The translations under genes and the position numbers were made by a program. Shown piece by piece: positions 1 through 10,392 of a stretch of 64,000 nucleotides of DNA (positions are counted from its first letter, which is position 1; every line of letters starts with the position of its first letter). This DNA is from Prorocentrum cordatum (Eukaryota > Sar > Dinophyceae > Prorocentrales > Prorocentraceae), in the NCBI GenBank assembly GCA_963575745.1, contig CAUYUJ010001384.1, positions 1 to 64,000 of the forward strand. Direction: 5' to 3'. The notes under the pieces were generated by a model. That model saw nothing but the letters and a program-made list of their open reading frames with translations, made no database searches and was not told where the DNA came from.

Positions 1-440
1 GTCCGAATCATCGTAAACAGTGCTCTCATTTTCCTGCACTCAACTCGTGCTGGGGAGGGCTACAGTGCTGTGGGTCATTGAAATCGATTTGCACACATCA
101 GACGCGTTCGTTGGTCGATTCGAGAGCTCAGAACTTGGTCTGCTGCTCGAAACAGGTCCGCGAAACTATTCTATTATTCGAGTCACCCTGAGAGATGCTC
201 TCGGTTTTCTGCACCTAACTCGGGCTGCAGGGGGGCTGCAGGGCTGGTAATCACATGAGTCGATTCGCAGACATCAGACGCGTCCGCCTGTCGCATTGAG
301 AGGTCTGAACTCGGTCTGATACTCACTGGTTTGCGAAACTGTTTGTTCTTTTGTTAGAGTCATCTTGAGAGGTCTGAAATTGCTTGGGCTGAAAACTAGT
401 CGTTCTCTGGATTTTTTCCCACACTATATACTGTCAGGAA
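1..440 (+). repeat. A block, satellite-like monomers (right part)
   Basis: Two to three diverged monomers of the A satellite, recognisable by three landmarks in each monomer: a TTCGAGTCATC segment, an AACTCG...GCTG(T/C)AG segment with a small inverted repeat, and an ATCAGRCGCGTYCGCCTG hairpin followed by CTCGGTCTG. The block ends with a distinctive terminal segment (TTGGGCTGAAAAAC...ATATACTGTCAGG) that precedes most A-type H hairpins. No coding potential seen. Confidence 0.75.
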
Positions 441-495
441 GCTCTACGAGTCCCCCGGCGGTAAGAAAGGTTGACGGTTTACCGCCGGCGCCAGT
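441..495 (+). repeat. H hairpin 1 (AA/TT class)
   Basis: GCTCTACGAG outer arm, then CCGGCGGTAA pairing with TTACCGCCGG around an AGAAAGGTTGACGG-type loop, closing with GCCAGT. It separates the A block on its left from a linker on its right. Confidence 0.85.
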
Positions 496-2244
496 AAGAA
501 ATCTTAAGCTTCCATAGCAAGTAACCTCGTTCGAGCTTCCCTTAGCAGTAACTCGAAGAGCTTCCCTTAGCAAGTAATTGCTGGAAGCTAAGAGTAATTC
601 CGGCGCGCTGCAGAGCTAGTTGGCAAGAAAAATCTCGACGGAACTTTTGCTGACTTTTGGTCGGTTGAAAATTTTGTTCTCGAAATTCAACAATTCGTTT
701 GAGCTCTAGTATTTTTTCCCGTGATATTCGATCTCATTCCCGCTCGCCATCTTGATCTCAGCTCGATCGGGTAACTTTGAAGGCCAAAAAGCACTCTGGC
801 GGGAACGGCCGTTTCGAGTCATTTTGATATGCGCTGTCGGTATTTTGTACTTAACTCGAGCTGTAGGGCAGCTACAGAGCTTGTAAGCACAGCTATCGCA
901 CTCAGAATCATCAGGCGCGTTCGCCTGTCCAATCCATAGGTCTGAACTCGGTCTGCTATCCGAGCTAGGTCCGCAAACCTGTTGAACCCAGAGGCCTGAA
1001 CTCGGTCTGCTAGCCGAGCTAGGTCCGCAAACCTATTCGTATTATTCGAGTCAACTTGAACGCGTTGTCGTTATTTTCAACTTAACTCGAGCAGTAGGCA
1101 GGCAGAGGCCTGAACTCGGTCTGCTAGCCGAGCTAGTTCCGCAAACCTATTCGTATTATTCGAGTCAACTTGAACGCGTTGTCGGTATTTTCAACTTAAC
1201 TCGAGCTGTAGGGCAGCTACAGTGCTGGTGGGCTCACCCATCGCATGCAGAATCATCAGGCGCGCTCGCCTGTTGAATCCATAGGTCTGAACTCGGTCTG
1301 CAAGCCGAGCTAGGTCCGCAAACCTATTCGTATTATTCGAGTAAACTTGATATGCGTTGTCGGTATTTCCACTTAACTCGAGCTGCAGGCCAGCTATTGT
1401 GCTGGTAAGCACACCTTTCACACTCAGAATAATCAGGCGCGTTGAATTCACCTCATGAATCCATAGGTCTGAACTCGGTCTGCTAGCTGAGCTAGGTCCG
1501 CAAACCTATTCGTATTATTCGAGTCAACTTGATACGCGTTGTCGGTATTTTCGACTTAACTCGAGCTGTAGGGCAGCTAGAGTGCTGGTAAGCACGCCTA
1601 TCGCAGGCAGAATGATCAGGCGCGGTCGTCGAATTCATAGGTCTGAACTCGATCTGCTAGCCCTAGGTTCGCAAACCTATTCGTATTATTCGAGTCAACT
1701 TGATACGCGCTGTCGGTATTTTCTACTTAACTCGAGCTGTATGGCAGCTGCAGTGCTGGTAAGCGCGCCTATCGCACTCAGAATATTCAGGCGCGTTCGC
1801 CTGTTGAATTCATAGGTCTGAACTCGGTCTGCTAGCCGAGCTAGGCCCGCACACCTATTCGTATTATTCGACTCAACTTGATACGCCTTGTCGGTATTTC
1901 CTACTAACTCGAGCTGTAGGGCAGTTACAGGTAAGCACGCCTATCGCACCCAGAATAATCAGGCGCGTTCGCCTGTCGAATCCAGAGCTCTGAAGTCGGT
2001 CTGCTGCGCGATCTAGAATCACGAAACTGTTCGTATTCTTCCAGTCATCTTGAGAGCTACTGTCGGCGTTCTGCACTTAGCTCGGGCTGTAGGGGGGCTG
2101 CAGGGCGGGTAATCACAGGACTCGATTCGGAGACATCAGACGCCTCTGTCTGCTGCATTCAGAGGTCCGGACTCGGTCTGATACTCGAATTGGGCTGAAA
2201 AACTATTTGTTCTCTGCAATTTTCTCCGACATTATATGTTGTCA
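496..2244 (+). repeat. L1 linkers, A leader and A satellite array
   Basis: It starts with three imperfect copies of the L1 linker (CTCGTAGAGCTTCCCTTAGC and relatives, to about 625). Next comes the A leader, about 626-800, which carries AAATCTCGACGGA, AGCTCTAGTATTTTTTCCC, TCGATCTTATTCCCGCTCGC and AGCTCGATCGGGT. About eight monomers follow. CCTATTCGTATTATTCGAGT recurs near 1146, 1323, 1505, 1676 and 1854, giving periods of 171-182 bp, with one shortened unit near 1036-1146. Confidence 0.8.
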
Positions 2245-2320
2245 GGAAGCTCTACGAGTCCCCCGGCGGTAACAAAGGTTGACGGTTTACCGCCGGCGCC
2301 CAGTAACTCGTAGAGCTTCC
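2245..2320 (+). repeat. H hairpin 2 with both outer arms (complete foldback module)
   Basis: Best complete copy. The outer arm GGAAGCTCTACGAG (2245-2258) is the exact reverse complement of CTCGTAGAGCTTCC (2307-2320). Inside it the stem CCGGCGGTAA / TTACCGCCGG encloses an ACAAAGGTTGACGG-type loop. The module is a nested inverted repeat able to form a cruciform or foldback. The right arm is also the start of the L1 linker, so linker and hairpin were probably once one unit. Confidence 0.88.
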
Positions 2321-3364
2321 CTTAGCAAGTTATTGCTGGAAGCTTAAGAGTAATTCCGGGGAGCTGGAGAGCTAGTTGGCAAGAAAAATCTCGACGGACC
2401 TTTTGCTGACTTTTGGTCGGTTGAAAATTTCGTTCTCAAAATTTGACCATTCGTTAGAGCTCTAGTATTTTTTCCCATGATATTCGATCTTATTCCCGCT
2501 CGCCATCTTGATCTCAGCTCGATCGGGTGAACTTTGAAGGCCAAAAAGCAGGCAGGCGGGAACGGCCGTTTCGAGTCATCTTGATACGCGCTGTCGGTTT
2601 TCTCAAGATAACTCGAGCTTCAGGACATCCACAGAGCTGGTCAGCACAGCTAATGCATTCAGAATGATCAGGCGCGTTCGCCTGTTGAATCCAGAGGTCT
2701 GAACTCGGTCTGCTAGCCGACCCAAGCCGAGCTAGGGTCGCAAACCTATTCGTATTATTCGAGTCATTGTAGCAGACGCTCTCGGTTTTTCGTACTTAAC
2801 TCGATCTGTAGAGCAGCCACAGAGCTGATACTCACAGAAATCGATTGAGAATTATCAGGCGCGCTCGTCTGTTGAATCAAGAGCTCTGAACTCGGCCTGC
2901 TCCCCGAGCTAGGTTCGCGAACCTATTGGTATTGTTCGAGTCATCTTGAGAAGTGCTCTCGGTTTTCTGTACTTAAATCGTGCTGGGGGGGGGCTACAGT
3001 GCTGCTGGTCACAGGAATCGATTTCGAGACATCAGGCGCGTCCGTTCGTCGAACCGAGAGCTCGGAACTCGGTCTGCTGCTCGAACGAGATCCGCGAAAC
3101 TGTTGTATTATTCGAGTCATCCTGAGAGGTACTCTCGGTTTTCTGCACTTAACTCAGGCTGTATGGGGGGCTGCAGAGCTGGTAATCACAGGAATCGATC
3201 CGCAGACATCAGACGCGTCCGCCTGTCGCATTCAGAGGTCTGAACTCGGTTTCATACTCGAGCTCGATTGGAAAACTGTTCGTTTGTTTTGTTAGAGTCT
3301 ATAATCGCTTGGGCTGAAAAACTAGTCGTTATCTGAATTTTTTCCACATTATATATTGTCAGGA
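2305..3364 (+). repeat. A block
   Basis: L1 linker with AGCAA/TTGCT and CTTCC/GGAAG inverted repeats, the A leader (about 2355-2535), then four to five monomers. Monomers change type along the block: GTTGAATCCAGAGG near the start, GGGGGGCTGCAG near 3160. The block ends with the GGGCTGAAAAACTAGTCG...TATATTGTCAGG terminal segment. Confidence 0.75.
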
Positions 3365-3421
3365 AGCTCTACGAGTCCCCCGGCGGTAAGAAAGGTTGAC
3401 GGTTTACCGCCGGCGCCCAGT
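3365..3421 (+). repeat. H hairpin 3 (AA/TT class)
   Basis: CCCCCGGCGGTAA / TTACCGCCGG stem. It marks the left edge of the first copy of a 1.61-kb tandem duplication. Confidence 0.85.
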
Positions 3422-4978
3422 TATTGCTGGAAGCTTAAGAGTAATTCCGGGGAGCTGGAGAGCTAGTTGGCAAGAAAAATCTCGACGGACCTTTTGGTGA
3501 CTTTTGGTCGGTTGAAAATTTTGTTCTCGAAATTTGACAATTCGTTAGAGCTCTAGTATTTTTTCCCATGATATTCGATCTTATTCCCGCTCGCCATCTT
3601 GATCTCAGCTCGATCGGGTAACTTTGAAGGCCAAAAAGCAGGCAGGCGGGAACGGCCGTTTCGAGTCATCTTGATACGTGTTGTCGGTATTTTGTACTTA
3701 ACTCGAGCTGTAGGGCAGCTACAGAGCTGATAAGCACACCTATCGCACTCAGAATCATCAGGCGCGTTCGTCTGTTGAACCGAGAGGTCTGAACTCGGTC
3801 TGCTACCCGAGCTAGGTCCGCAAACCTATTCGTAATATTCGGGTCAACTTGATACCCGTTGTCGGTATTTTCTGCTTAACTCGAGTTCTAGGGCAGCTAC
3901 AGTGCTGGTCAGCACACCTATCGCACTCAGAATCATCAGGCGCGTTCGCCTGTCGAATCCATAGGTCTAAACTCGGTCTGCTAGCCGGTCTAGGTCCGCA
4001 AATCTATTCGTATTATTCGAGTTATCTTGACAAACGCTCTCGGATTTCTGTACTTAACTCGAGCTGTAGGGCAGCTACAGAGCCTATAGTCACATAAATC
4101 GATTGGAAATCATCGGGCGCGTTTCTCTGTTGTATCGAGAGCTCTGAACTCGGCCTGCTGCCCGAGCTAGGTTCGCGAAACTATTCGTAATATTTGAGTC
4201 AACTTGATACGCGTGGTCGGTATTTTCTGCTTAACTCGAGGTCTATGGGCAGCTACAGTGCTGGTAAGCACAGCTATCGCGTTCAGAATTATCATGCGCG
4301 TTCGCCTGTCGAATCGAGAGGTCTGAACTCGGTCTGCAGCCGAGCTAGGTCCGCAAACCTATTCGTATTATCCGCGTCATCTTGATAGACGCTCTCGGTT
4401 TTTCGTACTTAACTCGAGCTCTAGGGCAGCTACAGGGCTCATTGTGACAGAGATCGATGGAAAATCATCAATCGCGTTCGTCTATTGAAGCAAGAGCTCT
4501 GAACTCGGCCTGCTGCCCGAGCTAGGTTCGCGAAACTATTCGTATTGTGCGAATGATCTTACGTGCTCTGAATTTTCTGCACCCAACTCGTGCTGGGGGA
4601 GGGCTACAGTGCTGCGGGTCACATATATCGTTTTCTACACATCGGGCGCGTTTTCCGGTCGATTCCAGAGCTCGGAACTCGGTCTGCTGCTCGAACTAGG
4701 TTCGCAAAACTATTATATTATTCGAGTCGATACTGTGAATTTTCTGCACTTAACTCGGGCTGTAGGGTGGCTCCATGGCTGGGAATCAGATGAGTGGATT
4801 CGCAGACATCAGACGCGCCCGCCTGTCGCATTCAGAGGTCTGAACTCGGTTTCATACTCGAACTGGGTTGCGAAACTGTTTGTTTTTTTGATAGCGTTAT
4901 CTTGAGAGCTCCCAAATCGCTTGGGCTTAAAAAAACAGTAGTTCTTTGGAGTTTTTTCCAAAGTATATATTGTCAGGA
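3422..4978 (+). repeat. A block, first copy of 1.61-kb duplication
   Basis: Starts at TTATTGCTGGAAGCTTAAGAG (L1 remnant), then A leader and about six monomers. It is nearly identical to 5036-6591 at an offset of 1613-1614 bp. The few differences I saw are single bases, e.g. TTGGTGAC versus TTGCTGAC in the leader and CCGTTGTC versus CCGTGGTC near 3857/5471. Confidence 0.85.
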
Positions 4979-5035
4979 AGCTCTACGAGTCCCCCGGCGG
5001 TAAGAAAGGTTGACGGTTTACCGCCGGCGCCCAGT
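4979..5035 (+). repeat. H hairpin 4 (AA/TT class)
   Basis: Same sequence class as the copies at 3365 and 6592. It sits at the junction between the two tandem copies of the 1.61-kb cassette. Confidence 0.87.
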
Positions 5036-6591
5036 TATTGCTGGAAGCTTAAGAGTAATTCCGGGGAGCTGGAGAGCTAGTTGGCAAGAAAAATCTCGAC
5101 GGACCTTTTGCTGACTTTTGGTCGGTTGAAAATTTTGTTCTCGAAATTTGACAATTCGTTTGGGCTCTAGTATTTTTTCTCATGATATTCGATCTTATTC
5201 CTGCTCGCCATCTTGATCTCAGCTCGATCGGGTAACTTTGAAGGCCAAAAAGCAGGCAGGCGGGAACGGCCGTTTCGAGTCATCTTGATACGTGTTGTCG
5301 GTATTTTGTACTTAACTCGAGCTGTAGGGCAGCTACAGAGCTGATAAGCACACCTATCGCACTCAGAATCATCAGGCGCGTTCGTCTGTTGAACCGAGAG
5401 GTCTGAACTCGGTCTGCTACCCGAGCTAGGTCCGCAAACCTATTCGTAATATTCGGGTCAACTTGATACCCGTGGTCGGTATTTTCTGCTTAACTCGAGG
5501 TCTAGGGCAGCTACAGTGCTGGTCAGCACACCTATCGCACTCAGAATCATCAGGCGCGTTCGCCTGTCGAATCCATAGGTCTAAACTCGGTCTGCTAGCC
5601 GGTCTAGGTCCGCAAATCTATTCGTATTATTCGAGTTATCTGGACAAACGCTCTCGGATTTCTGTACTTAACTCGAGCTGTAGGGCAGCTACAGAGCCTA
5701 TAGTCACATAAATCGATTGGAAATCATCGGGCGCGTTTCTCTGTTGTATCGAGAGCTCTGAACTCGGCCTGCTGCCCGAGCTAGGTTTGCGAAACTATTC
5801 GTAATATTCGAGTCAACTTGATACGCGTGGTCGGTATTTTCTGCTTAACTCGAGGTCTAGGGCAGCTACAGTGCTGGTAAGCACAGCTATCGCGTTCAGA
5901 ATTATCATGCGCGTTCGCCTGTCGAATCGAGAGGTCTGAACTCGGTCCGCAGCCGAGCTAGGTCCGCAAACCTATTCGTATTATCCGCGTCATCTTGATA
6001 GACGCTCTCGGTTTTTCGTACTTAACTCGAGCTCTAGGGCAGCTACAGGGCTCATTGTGACAGAGATCGATGGAAAATCATCAATCGCGTTCGTCTATTG
6101 AAGCAAGAGCTCTGAACTCGGCCTGCTGCCCGAGCTAGGTTCGCGAAACTATTCGTATTGTGCGAATGATCTTACGTGCTCTGAATTTTCTGCACCCAAC
6201 TCGTGCTGGGGGAGGGCTACAGTGCTGCGGGTCACATATATCGTTTTCTACACATCGGGCGCGTTTTCCGGTCGATTCCAGAGCTCGGAACTCGGTCTGC
6301 TGCTCGAACTAGGTTCGCAAAACTATTATATTATTCGAGTCGATACTGTGAATTTTCTGCACTTAACTCGGGCTGTAGGGTGGCTCCATGGCTGGGAATC
6401 AGATGAGTGGATTCGCAGACATCAGACGCGCCCGCCTGTCGCATTCAGAGGTCTGAACTCGGTTTCATACTCGAACTGGGTTGCGAAACTGTTTGTTTTT
6501 TTGATAGCGTTATCTTGAGAGCTCCCAAATCGCTTGGGCTTAAAAAAACAGTAGTTCTTTGGAGTTTTTTCCAAAGTATATATTGTCAGGA
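5036..6591 (+). repeat. A block, second copy of 1.61-kb duplication
   Basis: Near-identical direct repeat of 3422-4978. The final segment before the next hairpin (CAGTAGTTCTTTGGAG...AAGTATATATTGTCAGG) matches the one before 4979 but not the one before 3365, which places the duplication endpoints at the hairpins. Confidence 0.88.
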
Positions 6592-6660
6592 AGCTCTACG
6601 AGTCCCCCGGCGGTAAGAAAGGTTGACGGTTTACCGCCGGCGCCCAGTGACTCGTAGAAC
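6592..6660 (+). repeat. H hairpin 5 with right outer arm
   Basis: CCGGCGGTAA / TTACCGCCGG stem. The right outer arm is present with changes (GACTCGTAGAACTCCCC), so the nested inverted repeat is still recognisable. Confidence 0.84.
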
Positions 6661-7229
6661 TCCCCTTAGCAAGAAATTGCTGCTAAGAGTAATTCCGGCG
6701 CGCTCCAGAGCTAGTTGGCTCGAAAAATCTCGAAAGAACTTTTGACAACTTTTGGTCTGTTGAAAATTTTGTTCTTGAAATTCAACAATTCGTTTAAGCT
6801 CTAGTATTTTTTTCCGTGATATTCGATCTTATTCCCGCGCGCCATCTTGATCACAAAATTGTTCGTATTGGCCGAGTCATCTTGAGAAGTGCTATCGCTT
6901 TCCTTCACTCAACTCGCGCTGAGGGGGGCTACAGTGCTTGTTCTCAGAGGAACCGATTTGGAGAGATCAGGCGTATCCGCCTGTCGAATCCAGAGCTCGG
7001 AACTCGGTCTGCTGCCCGAACTAGGTCCGCATAATTATTGTATTGTTCGAGTCATCCTGAGAGGTGCTGTCGGTTTTCCGCACTTAACTCGGGCTGTAGG
7101 GATGGTAATGAGGAGTCGATTCGCAGACATCAGACGCGTCCGCCTGTCGCATTCAGAGGTAAAAAAAATCACTATGAGTCGGAATGTTGGTAGGTGCTGT
7201 CGGTTGTCTCAACTGAAGTCGAGCTAGGA
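6649..7229 (+). repeat. A block (short)
   Basis: L1 remnant, A leader (about 6715-6850) and two to three monomers of the GGGGGCTACAG type. It ends in a different terminal segment, ATGAGTCGGAATGTTGGTAGG followed by CTGTCGG...AGTCGAGCTAGGAAG, shared with the blocks ending near 8574, 14970, 33446, 34892 and 35908. Confidence 0.72.
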
Positions 7230-7248
7230 AGCTCTACGAGTCCCCGGC
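7230..7248 (+). repeat. Left half of an H hairpin, broken in the stem
   Basis: GCTCTACGAGTCCCCGG is present, but the sequence switches at CCGGC to CCAACCCGGCCCGGGCGGACAATG, the start of a B-type block. The right half of the stem is missing. The breakpoint lies in the left strand of the stem. Confidence 0.7.
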
Positions 7249-7576
7249 CAACCCGGCCCGGGCGGACAATGTGGTTACCTGGGGTTGGTTTTTGGAAGAT
7301 AGCGAGAGATTTTGAAATTCGTTTAGTGAATTTGAATTTTGATTCTATGCAGTGAATTATGGCGCTTTCGATGGTGCAATCCTTAGGGCTCTAGCTAGAT
7401 TATATGAATCAAAAGACTGCGGGGAACCAGTATTGTCTACGACCGAAAACTTTGTTCTCGAAATTTGACCATTCGTTCGAGCTCTAGTATTTTTTCCTGT
7501 GATATTCGATCTTATTTCCGGCTCTTGCTTCAGAAGCTTTCTTTATCTGTTCTGAGGAGCGCTGTGCAACAAAAGG
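7249..7576 (+). repeat. Chimeric B/A/C block remnants
   Basis: Begins like a B block (ACCCGGCCCGGGCGGACAAT). About 150 bp follow that I do not see elsewhere in the window. Then a short piece of A leader (TTGTTCTCGAAATTTGACC, AGCTCTAGTATTTTTTCC) and a C-type end (TTCAGAAGCTTTC...GAGGAGCGCTGTG). Confidence 0.55.
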
Positions 7577-7631
7577 GCTCTACGAGTTGCCCGGCGGTAA
7601 CCTGGTTGACGGTTTACCGCCGGTTCCCAGT
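7577..7631 (+). repeat. H hairpin 7 (AA/TT class, CCTGG loop)
   Basis: CCGGCGGTAA / TTACCGCCGG with loop CCTGGTTGACGG. The tail is GGTTCCCAGT, typical of hairpins that close C blocks. Confidence 0.83.
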
Positions 7632-7819
7632 TGCGGAGAACGAAGCTTTGTACCACAGAAGTTGCCTCTCAAATTCTCAGCGCATTCCGTCGACAAATTC
7701 TTCTCAGCGAAGCTCGAAACCAGACTTCAGATTGCCATAAAAAAATCAAAGAATTAAAGATTCAAGCATATCTACTGCAAAGTTATCTGCTCTGATTATG
7801 GGCGCTCTTAAGAGAAAGG
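7632..7819 (+). other. Short unassigned spacer
   Basis: About 190 bp that do not match the A, B, C, P or D blocks by eye. AT-rich in its middle, with no open frame worth calling and no structural feature seen. Confidence 0.4.
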
Positions 7820-7874
7820 AGCTCTACGAGGTTCCCGGCGGTAACCAGGTTGACGGTTCACCGCCGGCGCCAGT
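7820..7874 (+). repeat. H hairpin 8 (mixed arms, A·C mismatch)
   Basis: Left strand GGCGGTAA, right strand TTCACCGCC. The left arm is the AA form and the right arm the TC form, leaving one A·C mismatch in the stem. Confidence 0.8.
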
Positions 7875-8574
7875 TGACCGACCCGGCGAGAAAGGACAAA
7901 GTGATAACTTTTGGGTGGTTTTGCAAAAATAACTCGTAGAGCTTTCCTTAGCAAGTTATTGCTGGAAGCTTTGGAGTAATTCCGAAGCGCTGGAGAGCTA
8001 GTTGGCAAGGAAAATCTCGACGGAACTTTTGGTGACTTTTGGTCGATTGAAAATTTCGTTCTCAAAATTTGACCATTCGTTAGAGCTCTAGTATTTTTTC
8101 CCGTGATATTCGATCCCGATTCAGAATCATCAGTTGCGTTTGTCTGTCGAATCCAGAGCTCTGAACTCGGTCTGCTGCCCGATCTAGAATCGCGAAACTA
8201 TTCGTATTGATCGAACCATCTTGAGAAGTGCTCTCGGTTTCCTCCATTCAGCTCGCGCTGAGGGGAGCTACAGTGCTGGTGGTCACAGGCATCGATTTGA
8301 AGACATCAGACGCGTTCGCCTGTCGAATCCAGAGCTCGGAACTCGGTCTGTTGCCCGAATTAGGTCTGCAGAACTACTGTATTGTTCGAGTCATCCTGAG
8401 AGGTGCTGTCAGTTTTCTGCACTCAACTCGGGCTGTAGGGAAGCTGCAGGGCTGGTAAGAGTCGACTCGCAGACATCAGACGCGTCCGCCTGCCGCATTC
8501 AGAAGTCGCAAAATATTCACTATGAGTCGGAATGTTGGTAGGTGCTCGGTGTTCTCAATTTCAGTCGAGCTGGA
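7875..8574 (+). repeat. Chimeric B start, L1 linker and A block
   Basis: Opens with GACCGACCCGGCGAGAAAGG (B block start, to about 7930), then an L1 linker, the A leader from about 8005, and three monomers. Ends in the ATGAGTCGGAATGTTGGTAGG-type terminal segment. Confidence 0.7.
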
Positions 8575-8631
8575 AGCTCTACGAGTCTCCCGGCGGTAAC
8601 CAAGGTTGACGGTTTACCGCCGGCGTCCAGT
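8575..8631 (+). repeat. H hairpin 9 (AA/TT class)
   Basis: CCGGCGGTAA / TTACCGCCGG with loop CCAAGGTTGACGG, closing with GTCCAGT. Confidence 0.85.
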
Positions 8632-8859
8632 TTGAAAGATATTTGACAATTCATTTTGAGATAGCAGATTTTTCGCACCTGTAGTGGGTTAAGACGCGTC
8701 TGCCAGTAAAATTTTCAGGTCTGTAGGTGCAGTATTACTATTAAAATACTTGGCGGAACCGACGTTCGATAAAAACAGAAAAACGTGATTTTTCGAGGTT
8801 TTCGTGTCTCACTCCAGAAGCAAACTCCCTGTGTTCTGAGGAGCGCGGTGTGAGAAAAG
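8632..8859 (+). repeat. C block
   Basis: Recognised by CACCTGTAGTGGGTTA, TCTGCCAGTAAAATTTTCAGG, AAAAACAGAAAAACGTGATTT and a CTCCAGAAGC...TGTTCTGAGGAGCGC end. No ORF of note. Confidence 0.7.
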
Positions 8860-8915
8860 AGCTCTTCGAGGGTTCCGGCGATAACCTGGTTGACGGTTTA
8901 CCGCCGGTTCCCAGT
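8860..8915 (+). repeat. H hairpin 10 (degraded left arm)
   Basis: Left strand GGCGATAA, right strand TTACCGCC: one C·A mismatch. Loop CCTGGTTGACGG, tail GGTTCCCAGT. Confidence 0.78.
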
Positions 8916-9198
8916 TGGCCAGCCGGCCAGAACGGACAATGTGGTAACTTTTGGGTGGTTTTGCGAATATTTGAAAGATATTTGACCATTTATTTTGAGA
9001 AAGCAGATTTTCCGCACCTGTAGACGACTACGAGGGCCTCTGCGTCTTAATATGAGCTCCCTACATGCACTTTCACTATCAAAAGACTTGGCGAAACCGA
9101 ACATTATGTCGACATCAAAAAATCATGTCTTTTCTTTTTCGAGAAATCCTTCTAGAAGCACTCTTTTTTGATGCTGAGCACTCTTACGCGTGCTAGGA
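8916..9198 (+). repeat. B block
   Basis: Typical B unit: TTGGCC..CCGGCCAGAA.GGACAATG, TTTTGGGTGGTTTTGCGAAT, GATATTTGACCATTTATTTT, CACCTGTAGACGACTA, ATGAGCTC..TA.ATGCACTTT, TATCAAAASACTTGGCG, ATGTCGACAT and a CTTACGCGTGCTAGGAGCTC end. Confidence 0.75.
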
Positions 9199-9252
9199 GC
9201 TCTACGAGGTTTCCGGCGGTGACCAGGTTGACGGTTCACCGCCGGCGCCAGT
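9199..9252 (+). repeat. H hairpin 11 (GA/TC class)
   Basis: CCGGCGGTGA pairs with TCACCGCCGG around CCAGGTTGACGGT. Relative to the AA/TT class, one base pair of the stem is exchanged on both strands. Confidence 0.86.
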
Positions 9253-9608
9253 TCCATAGTATTACCTCGTAGAGCTCTTCGTCATCGATGAGCTAGAGGA
9301 ATTCCGGCGCGGGGTGGAGCTAGTTGGCCCACCCGGCCGAGGCGGACAATGTGACAACTTTTGGGTGGTTTTTCGATTTTTTGAACGATATTTGACAATT
9401 CATTTTGAGAAACCAGATTTGTCGCACCTGTAAACGACTATAAGGGCCTCTCTGTCTTAGTATGAGCGTTGTAGGCGCACTTTTACTATCAAAACACATG
9501 GCGCAACCATCTTCATGTCGACACGAAAAAAATCAATTTTTCTTTTTTTCGAGAAATGCTTCCAGAAGCTTTCTCTTTCGACTCCGAGCACTCTGTCGCG
9601 TGAAATGA
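9253..9608 (+). repeat. L2 linker and B block
   Basis: L2 linker (CTCGTAGAGCTCTTCG..ATCGATGAGC, then AGGAATTCCGGCGCGGGGTG) followed by a full B block whose end varies (ACTCTGTCGCGTGAAATGAG). Confidence 0.75.
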
Positions 9609-9662
9609 GCTCTACGAGGTTCCCGGCGGTGACCAGGTTGACGGTTCACCGCCGGCGCCAGG
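9609..9662 (+). repeat. H hairpin 12 (GA/TC class)
   Basis: Perfect CCGGCGGTGA / TCACCGCCGG stem, closing GCGCCAGG. Confidence 0.85.
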
Positions 9663-10269
9663 TGGAGCTTCACAGGGGAGCTTTCTAGCCTCTCCAGAGC
9701 TGCGTCGCGCGCAGATTCCAGCGTCTCCACGCGCACGAAACCGCGTGCGTGTGCACTTTTCGTGAAGTGACTCGTAGAGCTTCCCTAAGCTAGTTGCTGG
9801 AAGCTTAAGAGTAATTCCGGCGCGCTGGAGAGCTAGTAACTCGTGGAGCTTCCCTGAGCAAGTTATTGCTGGAAGCTAAGAGTAATACCTCGTAGAGCTC
9901 TTCGTTATCGATGAGCTAGAGGAATACCTCGTAGAGCTCTTCGGCATCGTTGAGCTAGAGGAATTCCGGCGCGGGATGGAGCTAGTTGGCCCACCCGGCC
10001 GAGGCGGGCAATGTGGTAACTTTTGGGTGGTTTTGCGAATATTTAAAAGATATTTGACCATTTATTTTAGAATCCAGATTTTTCGCACCTGTAGACGACT
10101 ATGAGGGCCTCTGCGTCTTCATATGAGCTCTCTAGATGCACCTTTACTATCAAAACACTTGGCGGAACCATCTTCATGTCGACACCAAAAAACACATGTT
10201 TTCTATGGTTCGAGAAATGCTTCCAGAAGCCCTCTCTTTTGATGCTGAGCATTCTTACGCGTGCTAGGA
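9663..10269 (+). repeat. Unassigned spacer, four linkers and a B block
   Basis: About 110 bp not seen elsewhere (9663-9770), then two L1 linkers and two L2 linkers in tandem (about 9771-9985), then a B block to 10269. The stacked linkers suggest repeated loss of the blocks that once lay between them. Confidence 0.65.
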
Positions 10270-10303
10270 GCTCTACGAGGTTCCCGGCGGTGACTTGGGA
10301 CGG
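10270..10303 (+). repeat. H hairpin 13, left half, split by a LINE
   Basis: GCTCTACGAGGTTCCCGGCGGTGA followed by CTTGGGACGG. The loop variant CTTGGGACGG replaces the usual CCAGGTTGACGG. The other half is at 12309. Confidence 0.85.
10292..10303 (+). repeat. Target-site duplication, left copy
   Basis: GACTTGGGACGG, 12 bp, identical to 12309-12320. It lies in the hairpin loop and flanks the 2-kb retroelement. The exact limits are ambiguous by a few bases, because the element may itself start with GG and its tail contains GAC. Confidence 0.85.
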
Positions 10304-10392
10304 CTCAAGAAAATCTCGGCTCAAGGCGCGTGACATTTGATCCCCTCTGCCTGGGTAACCTCCAGTGGGATCGAGTGCGCGTCAGGGAGTCG

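Noticed and set aside
1036-1860. Centromeric satellite because the period is near 171 bp
   Set aside because: The period varies from 171 to 182 bp, arrays are short and broken by other blocks, and similarity of length alone is not evidence.
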